DNA from: Ichthyophonus hoferi
Taxonomy: Eukaryota > Opisthokonta > Ichthyosporea > Ichthyophonida > Ichthyophonidae
Direction: 5' to 3'
NCBI GenBank assembly: GCA_002751075.1
Contig: NAOQ01000005.1
Span: forward strand, 221,433 to 285,432
DNA: 64,000 nt
In this document: positions 37,128-48,691 of the stretch, piece after piece
Layout: every line of letters starts with the position of its first letter
Position numbering within the stretch: the stretch's first letter is position 1
The notes under the pieces: model-generated
The model's input: only the letters and a program-made list of their open reading frames with translations
Told to the model about the DNA's origin: nothing
The model's database searches: none
Made by a program: the position numbers and the translations under genes

Positions 37128-39660
37128 ATGAAGGATGTACAGCCACTAGAGGAGGTAGAGGAAGGTAATGAGCAAAACTAGTTAGTTGCTTTCTTTATGA
37201 CCTATTAATGAGAAATGTTGTTGATAACATTGTCGGTATATTATATCATGTGTTGGAAAATTACATTTATTCAGGAAGAGGAATATATGCTGTTGCGTAA
37301 TTGGAAGGTATTGTGTAGAGTGATGGTTTTTGCTATAATGGTAATAGTAGCATATACATGATGATAAAGCATGTTATAGTTATAAAAAAGACTTATATCT
37401 TTATATTTCTACTTGAAATGGTTTTTTAAACGCATAATATGTAACTTGGAAAGGAGGAAGGGCGATAAAGAGAAAGATAGAGAGAGCTAGAAATAACTAA
37501 AGAAAGAAATAGAGACATTGGGAAGGGTAAAAAAAGAAAAAAGAGGAAGCTGGACCTTCTCTTAGTGATGTCCTGTTGACCTCCCCCTCCCCCTTGGCAA
37601 CCTGCAGTGGACTTGGAGGAGGAACCTATTAGAACTGAGATCGATAGGAACGAGTTAGAACAGAAATTATTTAGCGAAGAATCATTGGATGTATTGTCAC
37701 CTGAATTATGGCCTGCAGGTAGGATCACCAAGGAGGGGGAGATGTTGCGTGTTGATGATGCCCCCTCTCTCTCTTCCTTTTTCTTTTTTTTTTCTCTTAC
37801 TCTTCTCTTTTTCGTTCTCTTACTCTTTCTCTCTCACTTTCTTTTTTTTATCACTCCTACACACCCTTCCTCCGTCCACTAATCCCCCTCTTCCCTCTCC
37901 TCTTTTACCATCTCCCTTCAACCGTTCATGAATTCTAAGCAATCATATATCACCTTCCATATCTAATATTTTCTGGATCACAATATTGGCACCACTTGAT
38001 GGTCCACGTGCGTGCCTGTTTTTTATTATGAGAAGCCATCCAATATATATGCTTATATTTCCGTATGCTGTACATAGATATATATTATACGGTTATGAAT
38101 ATTAAAACTATTAATTCACAATACGATATGATATATTTATATATATGTGTGTGTGTGTTCAGGTTAAACTTTTTTCGCTTCCTATATACTATTCATTGTA
38201 AGTATCTATCTATAGATTACAGCACACAACACTAACCCAAGAATATTCCTATTAGTTAACCAGCATGTGTCTCCCGAAACTCTACCTGACCACGTGAGGA
38301 TGAACCCCCCTCATGAACACCCCCCACCTCACCCCTCCCCTCAGTCGTAGAATTTCGGTTTCTAAATATTTTTTATTTTATCTTTGTTTCTTTATAGGTT
38401 ACTTTTTTTTTAATCACATCTCAATGCCATTTAGAATCATGAATTTATTTAAATTTTATGATTTTAAAAAATTCTATATCTTTTAATGCCTCTGTATATA
38501 GATATATACATACCTAATAGTCATATTCTATTTGTGGATACTTTTTTATTTTCTTTCCCTTAATATATATATTCTCTTTCTTTATTGGTTTTTCTAGTTT
38601 TGTGTTATTGTGGTAAGTTGGTTTTCGGTTTAATTTTACTTCATATTTATCATTGGTAGAGCAGTAGCATATAATAAAGTTTATTATATATATATATGGT
38701 GTGTTATTTGGTTGTTTCTATACTACATGATATGCAAGTGGTTAAGTATTTGTGTGCATATTATACTTGACAAGCGTGTATTATATTAAATTCTACTTTA
38801 TTATTCTAGATTGTACTATACTATATTATATTATGTTTGACTGTTTTATATTATGATTTTCACTTCTATTTGTTAATTTGTATTTTTTTTCTTTATTTCT
38901 TAGCTATTATTTATGCTCAGCTAAAGGATAATAAAGTAATATCTATAGGTATATAACCTTTGTATCTTTATTGTGTGACTCTTCCCCAATCAATGACTCC
39001 GTTATTTTTAAAATATTTTTTACTTCATTTCTTTGCAGGTCTTGCGCACTCCGCCACAGTTGCGGAAGAAATTATTAGAAATGGTGTCCGAAAGCACAGA
39101 GACCTGGATGAGTGGCAAGTTACCTCTCGTGATAAACAGCCAATTAAGCCCTCTTTCTTACCCTGCTCTTTTCACACCTTCTTTCGTCCCTGCACATACC
39201 TACCCGCGTGTAGTGGTAGAGGCTCTTACTCTTTTCTTTTCTCTCTATTTTTTTTCTTTTTTTTTCTTCTCTATCTTACACCAATTCGCCTTAATTATGC
39301 ATAAATGGATACTGTATGTGTGAATGTAGAGTAAAATTGAGGTTGATGATGTCTGCAGAAGACACAACAGTAGTAGAGCGAATAGTGCGATAGGGCCTGT
39401 AGAGAAACTACGGTTTCCATTCACTCTGCACCTACATATAACACAAGCGAAGGAGCTATGTTTTAATATATGAATAGCAACACGGTTTTATATTTTAGTT
39501 TTATCTTTCACTTATCTTCATTCAATAACTCACTATTGGTGATCTTCTAAGTGACTGTCTTGTATAAACCAATCAGATCTGGCTGTTATGACCAGGGATC
39601 AGCTAACAAGACATGTCCGGGACTTGGAAAATGTAACCTATCAGATGTCACAGGACCATG
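37128..39660 (+). CDS. LIN52: LIN52-like MuvB/DREAM complex subunit (5 exons found, 3' end unresolved)
   Basis: Exons: 37128-37164, 37608-37718, 38904-38935, 39039-39114, 39577-39660; about 113 residues. Two blocks fit LIN52: LEQKLFSEESLDVLSPELWP (human LEASLLSFEKLDRASPDLWP, from memory) and RDQLTRHVRDLENVTYQMSQ (human LMEKVRGLQNLAYQLGLDE), separated by nearly the same distance and by a PP dipeptide. In animals LIN52 joins LIN9, LIN37, LIN54 and RBBP4 in MuvB and recruits p130 or B-Myb. Exon 4 ends at a GC donor (G|GCAAGT), needed to keep the frame. Exon 3 uses donor GTAATA. After CAT|G at 39660 there is a strong GTATGT donor, but no convincing last exon; reading through stops after five codons. 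The middle segment (exon 3) is poorly conserved. Confidence 0.62.
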
Positions 39661-40986
39661 GTATGTATGTGATATGATTGGTGGATGGTGGACTCTCACC
39701 ATCTCTGTGTAGGCATATATTTGCAATGAGTGCTCCTGGAGAGGGAATTCATGATGCTTTGGGTTTCAAAAATGGAAATCTTCATATATACATACACTCC
39801 CATGTTATATATGATTGTAACTCCCTAAGTATATACCCAATGAAATATATGTTTAGAAGTATGGGGATGTTAATATGATACTGTGATAGTATGGTATAGT
39901 ATGGTATGATTCATTCAAGTATTATCGTGTTATTAGTTAAATTTATTGTTGTATGTATTATATATGCTATTGGTTTATTGCCTGCCTGGCTAACCCCACA
40001 ACAATCTCCTTTCCATTTTTGTCTGTGAATATACAGTAATTGTCTCCATGTATGGTCAACTAATTAGAGTATGCTTTGCAGCCTAGAATATATCAGGGTT
40101 AATAGAAACATTGTCTAAAATAATTGCTAATTTCGACTTTTGTAGTTGTTGTCTTACTCACATTTGGATGATACCCAACAATTGTAATCAGAAAATAAAA
40201 ATAAAACGAAAAACTTTATTCAATAATCCCTATAGAATCAAAGGTGTGGTGCAGGCCATATCGCAGAAAGAGATTCTTTATACTCTCTAAATGTAGTATA
40301 CTGTATATGTAGAGACTACCTGATAGCCTGCTTATTTATTAATTACCTACCATTAATGAATTGGTTGAATATGAATATAACTACTTTGGTTATGTTGAGT
40401 ATGTAGCTAAATTCACGAAGAATAACACCTACATAACATCGTTTTCGTTCTGTATTCTGTCTCCTACCTACAATATAATTCAACACTAATATGCCACGCT
40501 TAGTCACATATACATATACACTAACATCACTACAGTACGTGCTACGTCATTATTAATCTTTCAAGCAAGAGCACATCATATACTCTATCTATATCTTATT
40601 ACTATACTCCAACTCCTAACAATATATAAAACGCACCTCGCAGCCCATGAAATTACCCGAGGAAAGTTTCTTGGAATCTTAGATTATAGCACGCTTCTGA
40701 AATGATTAGCTCGTGGAGTTTGACAATTTGTAGAAAAAAAAAACAAGAAGAATGAATAGCAAATAATGAAAGTAAAGTTGTTGGAGAAAACAATTTACAA
40801 TCGTAAATATATAATAATTCATTTTAATACTCATCTCCAATTGGCTAGTATTGCGATCAAATTGGGGTTTATACTATACCTCATACTAGATTAAGGCGAT
40901 GGGTGATGGTGCGATTGTGCGATGGCCAATGCTATGAGATAATAAGAAGATCATATTAAATACATAGTTATAAGTTAACATGAAAA

Positions 40987-41133
40987 TTAATTGTATATTA
41001 CTGATATTAATGTGACTGAATCTGTGTCAGTTCTAGAGACTTGACCAAAGCTGTCGGGATTTCCAATTGTATATTTGATAGTGGTTGACCTTTCTGGACC
41101 AGCGGTAATAATAATCACTTGATCGGATCTGTC
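40987..41133 (-). pseudogene. Coding-like fragment of unknown gene
   Basis: A minus-strand frame of 48 residues with non-random composition (RSDQVIIITAGPERSTTIKY, then IGNPDSFGQVSRTDTDSVTL) ending in TAA. No good acceptor precedes it, and sequence upstream is closed in this frame. It could be a terminal exon or a relic. Not recognised. Confidence 0.25.
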
Positions 41134-41691
41134 CTTAAGGCTTTAAGGCACCACTGTTGTGGTAGACGTTTTATAGAAGGCCTATATAGCAACTCTCTAG
41201 GTAACTGGCTGTAGTAATTATACCTAATTATACCTCTGTTCTAACTCGGAAGGAATCGATGCTTTGATTACCTTGGATGCGAATGTGAAAAGTGCATAAT
41301 GAAGTCAATCAATAAGGGGTGATACATTATGATGTGAATAATAACTATTTTCACTATTTAATGTTAGTAAACAGTTCTTTGAGTTCTGAACGAGCAAGAA
41401 ATTTGGGCATTGATTATCATATGTTAGTGCTAATGGTGAATTGGACATTACAATAATGATGTAGTTATTACATACATAAAATTAAATGGAAAGTATTTAT
41501 GTGCGTTACGAGAACTTCGTGTTTTCACTACTGATTACCGCCTATATGTGAACGAGGGTCCTTCTTTGTTAACTTGTTTTCTTTTATATATACTTTATTT
41601 TACCACCAGTGCTAGCTTTGGGTTAGCACCAATGTAGCTATGTTAAATTGGCTTAGATGGAGCTAATCATATTTATTCTTATCGGTTAATA

Positions 41692-41751
41692 CTACTCATG
41701 AAAAACCACAGAGCCACCAGGGATGTCTGATTCTATCTCGATAAGGTTATA
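41692..41751 (-). pseudogene. Short coding-like terminal exon, unknown
   Basis: After an acceptor-like CACCAG the minus strand reads YNLIEIESDIPGGSVVFHE and stop. Plausible as a last exon or relic. No partner exon was found. Confidence 0.2.
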
Positions 41752-41794
41752 CTGGTGTTTTCTTACATGGCTTATTAGCTAACTCACTAGATGC

Positions 41795-41870
41795 AAAACA
41801 TGTATCGACAAATCAATTATAACTACGTGTTCATTCGGAATTAACGATCTTGCAACAATGGGTTATTATT
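41795..41870 (+). repeat. Interspersed repeat piece 'R5', copy 1
   Basis: CGACAAAT, AACTACGTGTTCATTCGGA and TAACGATCTT recur in the same order at 44655-44790. Confidence 0.45.
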
Positions 41871-41944
41871 ATTATCTTCCCCTTACGAAAAGACCACATG
41901 TGTTGTGATTTTACTGTGTGGTAATTATCACGTTCATGTTCGAT

Positions 41945-42123
41945 GTGGCAGCCGACTATTGCAAGCAGAGATTTTCGGATAAAAGTTGTATACCCTTTAT
42001 TCAGTATCACTACAGAATCAAGTGTGCTCAGCCTGTCTCAGACAGAACCTTTAGAACCCAGCCTTGATTAATTAGATAATTACAATTTTAGTTGCTTTGC
42101 CTATGTTGTATATAGTTATAATT
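41945..42123 (-). repeat. LTR-like repeat 'R1', copy 3 (inverted), at left edge of a gap
   Basis: Reverse complement of the R1 blocks (AATAAAGGG, GTCTGAGACAG, TAATTATCTAATTAAT). Its last 132 bp (41992-42123) are repeated to the right of the gap at 42620-42751. Fossil, non-coding. Confidence 0.55.
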
Positions 42124-42609
42124 NNNNNNNNNNNNNNNNNNNNNNNNNNNNNNNNNNNNNNNNNNNNNNNNNNNNNNNNNNNNNNNNNNNNNNNNNNNNN
42201 NNNNNNNNNNNNNNNNNNNNNNNNNNNNNNNNNNNNNNNNNNNNNNNNNNNNNNNNNNNNNNNNNNNNNNNNNNNNNNNNNNNNNNNNNNNNNNNNNNNN
42301 NNNNNNNNNNNNNNNNNNNNNNNNNNNNNNNNNNNNNNNNNNNNNNNNNNNNNNNNNNNNNNNNNNNNNNNNNNNNNNNNNNNNNNNNNNNNNNNNNNNN
42401 NNNNNNNNNNNNNNNNNNNNNNNNNNNNNNNNNNNNNNNNNNNNNNNNNNNNNNNNNNNNNNNNNNNNNNNNNNNNNNNNNNNNNNNNNNNNNNNNNNNN
42501 NNNNNNNNNNNNNNNNNNNNNNNNNNNNNNNNNNNNNNNNNNNNNNNNNNNNNNNNNNNNNNNNNNNNNNNNNNNNNNNNNNNNNNNNNNNNNNNNNNNN
42601 NNNNNNNNN
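42124..42609. other. Assembly gap (486 N)
   Basis: Undetermined bases flanked by what I read as identical 132-bp direct repeats. Confidence 1.
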
Positions 42610-42611
42610 AG

Positions 42612-42751
42612 TTATTACGACCCTTTATTCAGTATCACTACAGAATCAAGTGTGCTCAGCCTGTCTCAGACAGAACCTTTAGAACCCAGCCTTGATTAAT
42701 TAGATAATTACAATTTTAGTTGCTTTGCCTATGTTGTATATAGTTATAATT
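42612..42751 (-). repeat. LTR-like repeat 'R1', copy 4 (inverted), at right edge of a gap
   Basis: I see no difference from 41992-42123 over 132 bp. Either contig-end overlap or a recent direct duplication. Fossil, non-coding. Confidence 0.55.
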
Positions 42752-42898
42752 AACAGAATGTCTAACCAATTGAGAGTGCCTGCTAGCCCAGTTAGCTTAA
42801 TGATAATTTTGTAGTATAAATATACAAAATACTTTGTAAGTGGTTTTAAATATACTCTTATATTGAAAAGCATATCATGTGTAAATACATATGCTACA

Positions 42899-43495
42899 CA
42901 GGTTCCCAGAAATAATTTGACAAATCCCTGCATAAATGGACAGATCCCAACAATAAATGGATATTTTGAATATATAAAACGAAATAGAATAATAAATAAG
43001 AAATTAAAAATATATACACATTTTCACTATTTTTACCAAAGAAATTGAATTTTTTAATTAACATTTCTTATAATTTTTTGAACAAAAAATTGCTATTCAA
43101 GAAAAACAGGAGTAGTCGGAAAGTCCTTTATTCGTGTATGTTCCACATAAACATTAGTCATAACCCACATTCTGCTGCAACAATTATTCTTTTTTTTATG
43201 GAATAACAATTTTTGTTCAAAAAATTATGAAAAATATATGTTAAAAATTCAATTCCTATGGTAAAAATTGTGAAAAGGTAAATTTCTTTCAACTTTCCCT
43301 TTATTGTTCTATTTCGTTTTTATTTTTATTTTTATACATGTAAAATGTACATTTATTGTTGGAATCTGTTCATTTATGCAGGGATTTGTGGAATTATTTT
43401 TCGGGATTTTTCCATTTATGTAAGGATTTATTCATTTATATAGGGATTTATCAAATCGTTTCTGGGATTTGTCCAATTATTTTTGACAAACCCTG
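42899..43495. mobile_element. Non-autonomous DNA transposon-like inverted-repeat element (about 600 bp, CAGGG ends)
   Basis: Left arm 42899-43098 and right arm 43201-43495 are reverse complements over about 200 bp with moderate divergence; the central spacer is about 100 bp. Ends read CAGG...CCCTG. Arms contain GACAAATCCCTGCATAAATG and reiterated GGGATTT-TCCATTTAT subterminal blocks, the right arm having more of them. CAGGG-type termini are typical of hAT-related MITEs, but no clear 8-bp target duplication is visible. No coding capacity. Confidence 0.7.
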
Positions 43496-43506
43496 TAAAA
43501 CAGAAA

Positions 43507-43690
43507 CATGTCGAGCATAGTAAGTAGAGATAGGAGTGCTCCTGTGATCTATATTAGTTTAGAACGAGAGAGACTGCTAAATTAATAAATGGGTTTTCAA
43601 CGTGTCCCTTTCTTTGCCTACACGGAGTACATATATGTTAAGATATATTTTTATTATTAAAACAGTCGGCAGGACTTGCCAACAGGATGT
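43507..43690 (+). repeat. Interspersed repeat 'R4', copy 3
   Basis: Parallel to 28555-28735: GAGATAGGAGTGCTCCTGTGA, GTCCCTTTCTTTGCCTACAC, GTTAAGATATATT, GGCAGGACT. Confidence 0.55.
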
Positions 43691-43734
43691 TTAATCAATG
43701 TGTTAGTTAGCTTAATTAGAGTTGGAGTGCAATA

Positions 43735-43990
43735 CTTATAAATAGACAGTTCTATGTGATTTGCATATGCAGGGAAAATAGTTAGTGCAATCTATTGGTG
43801 CTAAACGGTAATCCTGATCTATCAAAATTAAACCAGCCAATGGTAGAGGTCCTGCCACTAGGATATAAGCCGTTTCAGATCACATGCTTGGGGACCTCGA
43901 CGTGTGGAGATCCAATTTTACTACATCTACACACTGTCTTCAAATCTGCATTTGAACCATCAGCATTTCCTGCTCCAAACTGACATTAAG
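43735..43990 (+). repeat. Interspersed repeat 'R2', copy
   Basis: Contains GGAAAATAGTTAGTGCAATC and AAATTAAACCAGCCAATG, as at 51395-51560. A 62-codon open frame inside it is not supported as a gene. It ends in an A15 run near 44000-44016. Confidence 0.45.
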
Positions 43991-44069
43991 GTAATATACA
44001 AAAAAAAAAAAAAAAACTAGGCAACACCCACATATCACTTCAACCGCCAGCCCGGACGCCAGATGTCAG

Positions 44070-44165
44070 ACCAGAGCCAGAGCCAGAACCAAGCCAGAGC
44101 CAGAGCCAGAGCCAAGCCAGAGCCAAGCCAGAGTCCGAGCGTGAGTGAGAGCCAGAGCGAGCAGG
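44070..44165. repeat. CCAGAG hexanucleotide repeat
   Basis: About fourteen imperfect CCAGAG/CCAAG units, the inverse of 28744-28815. Preceded by CCGCCAGCCCGGACGCC, which mirrors the flank of the other copy. Confidence 0.75.
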
Positions 44166-44174
44166 AATATTTAT

Positions 44175-44340
44175 AATCCCTCAAAATTGAAGCAGCCAAT
44201 GCTAGAGATTCTGTAATTGATAAGCTAGACAATATTAGCCAATACAATAACGCAGTGCAAGGTAGTAATAATTGCTAATAATATTAAATGTTTATAGCTA
44301 TATAAAGAAATACCCAAATTAATTAAATATTTCTGTTTTA
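44175..44340 (-). repeat. Interspersed repeat 'R2' pieces, rearranged
   Basis: AAAATTGAAGCAGCCAATG resembles the R2 core in plus orientation, and AAATACCCAAATTAATT is the reverse complement of the R2 start at about 51395-51420. This makes it a mosaic. Confidence 0.4.
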
Positions 44341-44654
44341 ACAATATATATATACATATACTCTTATATTTTGGAATAAATTAGCATAATCAACAGTACA
44401 ATGCATACACTTAAAGATAACATTTAATTACTCTGTACTTGTCAAATAGAGCGTATTTATGTATTTATAAGTATTACGTTTACGTTTATGTGATATTCTA
44501 TTATAACAAGGCTAGTGATTGGATAATAAAATGTACTCGTTAAACCAACCACTAAATAAAGATCTGTCTATTGTCTAACAATGTTAATTGATGGTTGGTT
44601 AGACTACTCAATTTTTACTCCCTTATTTATGATTGGTTTAAGTGACTCGGGTAC

Positions 44655-44790
44655 ACTATTTGTCGACAAATAAATTTACCCGGTTGGGAACGTTGTGCAA
44701 AACCAATGTAAGAGATCATCTCATCATTCACTTGCTATCACTTCGGTCGAACTACGTGTGTTCATTCGGAGCTAACGGTCTTATACAATG
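44655..44790 (+). repeat. Interspersed repeat piece 'R5', copy 2
   Basis: Parallel to 41795-41870 (CGACAAATAAATT, AACTACGTGTGTTCATTCGG, CTAACGGTCTT). Confidence 0.45.
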
Positions 44791-45240
44791 CCAGTCTGTG
44801 TTCCTCTTATTATCTCATTCATTATAGATGGCAGATATCATTCTCAAACAAGGGATCCAAAAATGTCCTGATATAATTTCACTAGAGAAATTGGTCCTGG
44901 CGCAGTTAGTATACCATATATAAACTAATTTAACAACTGATTATTGACTAATTATATTGTACATGTGGATGTTAGTCATATAAGAAAGAGATCGCATACC
45001 ATATATAGTGCAATTGGCATGATATTGATTAATTATTCCTATAACTATATGTAGGATATTGTTTACCAGAAATAGCTCAATTAACAATCTAGAGCTGATT
45101 AATAATGACTACACCTATGTTGTAGATAGTGCAATATTTTTTATTTAAATGATACTATACCATATTTAGAGCGATTCACAATTTGATATTGATTAATTAT
45201 GCGTGACTATTATGACCTATACTGTGTATGTATCTTGTCA

Positions 45241-45618
45241 AAATTAAAATCAAAGAAGCCCAAAGCTCTTTGAGCGTGTCAATCCAATTGTATGATTGAA
45301 AGTCATGTTTAATTCAATATCCACCGGAAGTGGTGTATGGTTAGGTGGAAAGGCATCTGAAAAAAACGATTCTATAGAGTCAAAAGGAGCTAAAATTTTA
45401 ACCTTCTTGTCTATTCTCACAGACTGGGTACAGGTATTGGAAGTAAGCAGAAACTTACGTTTCGATTTCTTCTGACTTCAAAGAATTGCTTTTTTCAGAT
45501 GCCTTTCCACTCAACAATACACCACTTTCGGCGCAAATCGAACTCAACTTGATCTCCAACATCACATTTGGGTTAACAAGTTCAAAGGACTTAGCCTCTT
45601 TTAATCCAAATTATACTC
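45241..45618. repeat. Inverted duplication of a coding-like segment (arms about 160 bp)
   Basis: Left arm about 45241-45402, right arm about 45454-45618, alignable end to end as reverse complements; best block GTGGAAAGGCATCTGAAAAA. On the minus strand the right arm is open for about 65 codons (including KEAKSFELVNPNVMLEIKLS and GVLLSGKASEKSNSLKSEE). The left arm keeps the same frame for GSGVWLGGKASEKNDSIESK but has a stop and a frame change in its outer part. No ATG at the start. No family recognised. Confidence 0.5.
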
Positions 45619-46217
45619 AACGGCACAGTTTTCAGAATGAAACCTAGACCAAGCAAATGTTAAGCTAGTGATAAGTATGCTTGATCAACCTTTTTTTATT
45701 TTTATTTTCCAATAATTAACTCCATTGCAACTACTAATCTTCCTCATCTATGTACGTATCTACAGTTAGGGGACTGTCATTTCTATTAAATCAACTTGCT
45801 TAAGTGAAGCCAGAAGTATATATTATGTGTAAAGCCTATCTATCCTTCTTCACCTAGTAAAGTTGATGTATACTATCATTTTGGACTCGTGCGTATAGTT
45901 TTTTTCCATCTTCACTCAGTTAATACAAATGAATAATTATCAAGGTCTCCGTTTATTAGAGTTCGTCTAATTTCTATACTTAATGAACTACCAATAATTG
46001 TGTTATACAAATTACATCCCTAGAAATAATTACAAGCCTCCATATAATTGGCTGTTATAAACACAAAATGCTCTATGTTCTAACTTTACGTACATTAAAA
46101 ATATTATATATATTTTGTCTCCTAAATATTATAACCCCTCACAATCCCGTGCTTGGGTTGCCAAACAAGAACACGCAACTTTTAAAAAAAGGCAGCTCGT
46201 CCAGAGATTTACTCTAA

Positions 46218-48425
46218 TCAATTAAACGATCGGGCCGCTGCTTCTGGCTCAACAGGTGTTGGTACTAAACATCCCAAACCTAATGCAGCTCTATATGCCG
46301 CTATATTATGATGATTTTCAGATGGTGATGCTCCTACATGTATTTCAGGTAATGTTGGTGGTTCCATAGTAGAGAGAGGGAATGTAGGATCAATAAGACC
46401 AGCATGGGCACGAGGGTTAAGGTGTGCGAGAGGGGGTCTAGGTGAGACTACATCAGGGTACTTCATCGTAATAAAATCCATCTTGCAGTAAGGACATGAA
46501 GATGAAGACATCAGCCATTCGTCTACACAGTCCACATGGTATACATGGTTGCAAGGGAGTGACCTTAATTTATCACCTTCCTCAAACTCGTCCAAACAAA
46601 TTGCACAGCCAGAACAGAACACTGGCACTGGCGGAATATCCTCATCATCGTCGTTGGTACTAGGGTGAGAAGGGAGATCAGCAGCACTAGGATGAACGTA
46701 TGAATAGATTCCAAGTTTAGTTAACTCTTTCTTGCGTGCCTCCTTCAACTCCAAATCCTGTAGTTCTCTTGCGCGGCGAGCTAGTACCTGTGCGTAAGAT
46801 AGGGTGTGGGTTAGAATGGGAGGTAGGATGGAATATAGTAGTGTTTAATACTAACTATTGGGGTATATATATTTCAATAATACTACTAATATTCGCACTT
46901 TTTCTTACTAAATATAAGTGATTTTTCTTGAAAGCATCCTGTTTTATGTTTTAAAGAGGCGTGCAGGGAGTTTGGATTCAGATAGCTCTCTGATTACGCT
47001 TATGTACATGTATATGTGTATGCAAACCCGGTAAGTAAGTACAAAATGTACAAAATGTACAAACATAACAATACAAATAGAAAAGTAACCAAATATTAAT
47101 ATGAATAAAGATACTTACGTCGCGTCGCTTCCTAAAGATAAGAACAGCAATCAGTGCAATTAAGCCGACTAAGGCAGATGTGCCCAGACCAACAGCAGCC
47201 AGCCATACAGATCTTCCTCCACTGCTCTCAGGATTAGTAGTCCCAGTCACTTTTAGGGTGATGTAGGGAAGCTTATCTTGGGCTACACCGGCTATTATCT
47301 CCATAATTCCACTCAAGGAAATACCAACGAGAATGAAGGCACCTGGGGTATTTGCTGGTCTGAAAGGGTTCTGCATCACGAATAAGTCATCAACTGTATT
47401 GGCTATCAATAGACCGGCGGCACCGGCTGCCATGGCATTATTCTGCTTTTCTTCATAGGAGCACTCACCGCGTAGAGCAACAATGAAAAACTGATTATCA
47501 TTTGGTTCGGGTAGATGGTCCATTTGGGTATTCAAACCCCTAACTAACAAGGGGCCAAGCAAACCATGTAAAGTCTGGCTCATTGGCTGTGATTCATCAA
47601 ATGGCTTGTTGAAGTCTATGGGACCACAGCCTAAAACAGGGTTGGCCTGCATAAACGATGGTTAGTTATATTATAAGTTAATGCTAAGAACAAAAAATAA
47701 ACGACCAGCGATACACATATTCTAATATATATATATTTTGAAGAGAGGTGGGGTAAAAATATCAAGGTGGGTTTGCTCGCATGTATATAAGTAGTTTACG
47801 TGTTACAATAATCGTATACTCAATCATCTGTATGTGAACGGTTCTTTGTGCTTTACAAATGACATATATTTTTTCTTTTTTTTTTCTTCTGTATTATATC
47901 TTAGTAAATAATCATAGATATGTACGTGAAAGTAGAAAGTCATTCAACAACAAACAAAAAATTGTATCGGGGCTATGCATATATATATTATTTATTTAAA
48001 TTTTATTTGTCTGTATGATCTTACACGAATATACTTGTTGTATATATTAATTAATATATAGACACACTCTAAACATTAAAAAACACGTCGTATACGAGAC
48101 ATAAGCGATTTAAAAACATACATCTACTGAAGGAATGAGTCAATCATCACAAAGATAGCAACCCAAATAAACCACCTTGACACATCATATCATTACTTAC
48201 CACGAGTACACGTCTGGGTTCTGTTACATCCCTAACAAAACCATTCAATGGAAACAAACCCTGGAATATATCTGGCTCCACAAAGGGTACAGATGCATGA
48301 GGTGTAGAATTTTTGAAGGTGACTGTTATCTGAGAAACATAAGCTGCTTTGATTGAACTGCCAAGGCTAAGATTTCGTAAAAGCAACACGGAAAACGTGC
48401 AAATCAATAGGTTAAATCTTGCCAT
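46218..48425 (-). CDS. PA-TM-RING E3 ubiquitin ligase, RNF13/RNF167-like (440 aa, 3 exons)
   Basis: Exons: 48201-48425, 47119-47646, 46218-46787; all phase 0, 1323 nt. Order: signal peptide (residues 1-22, hydrophobic FNLLICTFSVLLL), PA domain (about 60-200, with DNQFFIVALRGECSYEEKQNNAMAAGAAGLLIAN), one membrane span (about 222-246, then FRKRRD), and a RING-H2 at about 312-352 (CAICLDEF, LPCNHVYHVDC, CPYC; C-x2-C...C-H-x2-H...C-x2-C, all eight ligands present), then a Pro-rich tail. Family members sit in endosomal/lysosomal membranes with the PA domain luminal and the RING cytosolic, and ubiquitinate trafficking proteins. I cannot place it in one vertebrate orthologue group. Introns fall at domain edges. 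Confidence 0.92.
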
Positions 48426-48681
48426 GTTGGTTGTATAGTAGTTTATACTACCAACTGTTGTGCTTAGTATTGTTCAGTAAGTGTTTAGTAGGTGTAGTAT
48501 ATGGTATTCCTTTGAAGAAGGAAATATGTCACTACGGTTAAGTACTGTACAGTTGAAAGTGTGCAATAGAAAACCATCAAGGTTACTATCATAAAGCATA
48601 AGATTGGGCAAATAAATAAATAAATTCACTGTACGTGAGTATAAATAAAATAACTATAAAATTAGTGAAAAAAAAAATGAA

Positions 48682-48691
48682 AACTTCCGGC
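48682..48691 (-). promoter_or_regulatory. ETS-like site upstream of the PA-TM-RING gene
   Basis: CCGGAAGTTT on the gene strand, about 257 bp upstream of its start codon. Seen in sequence; function inferred. Confidence 0.3.

Larger units (their letters stand above)
39661..41944. other. Intergenic, with two short coding-like relics
   Basis: Apart from the two minus-strand pieces listed separately and a repeat piece near 41795-41870 (similar to 44655-44790), I see nothing supported. The last exon of the LIN52-like gene may be hidden in its first part. Confidence 0.4.

Noticed and set aside
38270-38360. C-rich tract ending CCCTCAG as a LIN52 acceptor
   Set aside because: The exon that would follow closes quickly and breaks the phase to exon 38904.
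43795-44247. Plus- and minus-strand frames over repeat R2 and the CCAGAG array
   Set aside because: Both lie in repeats with other copies that are not open in the same frame.
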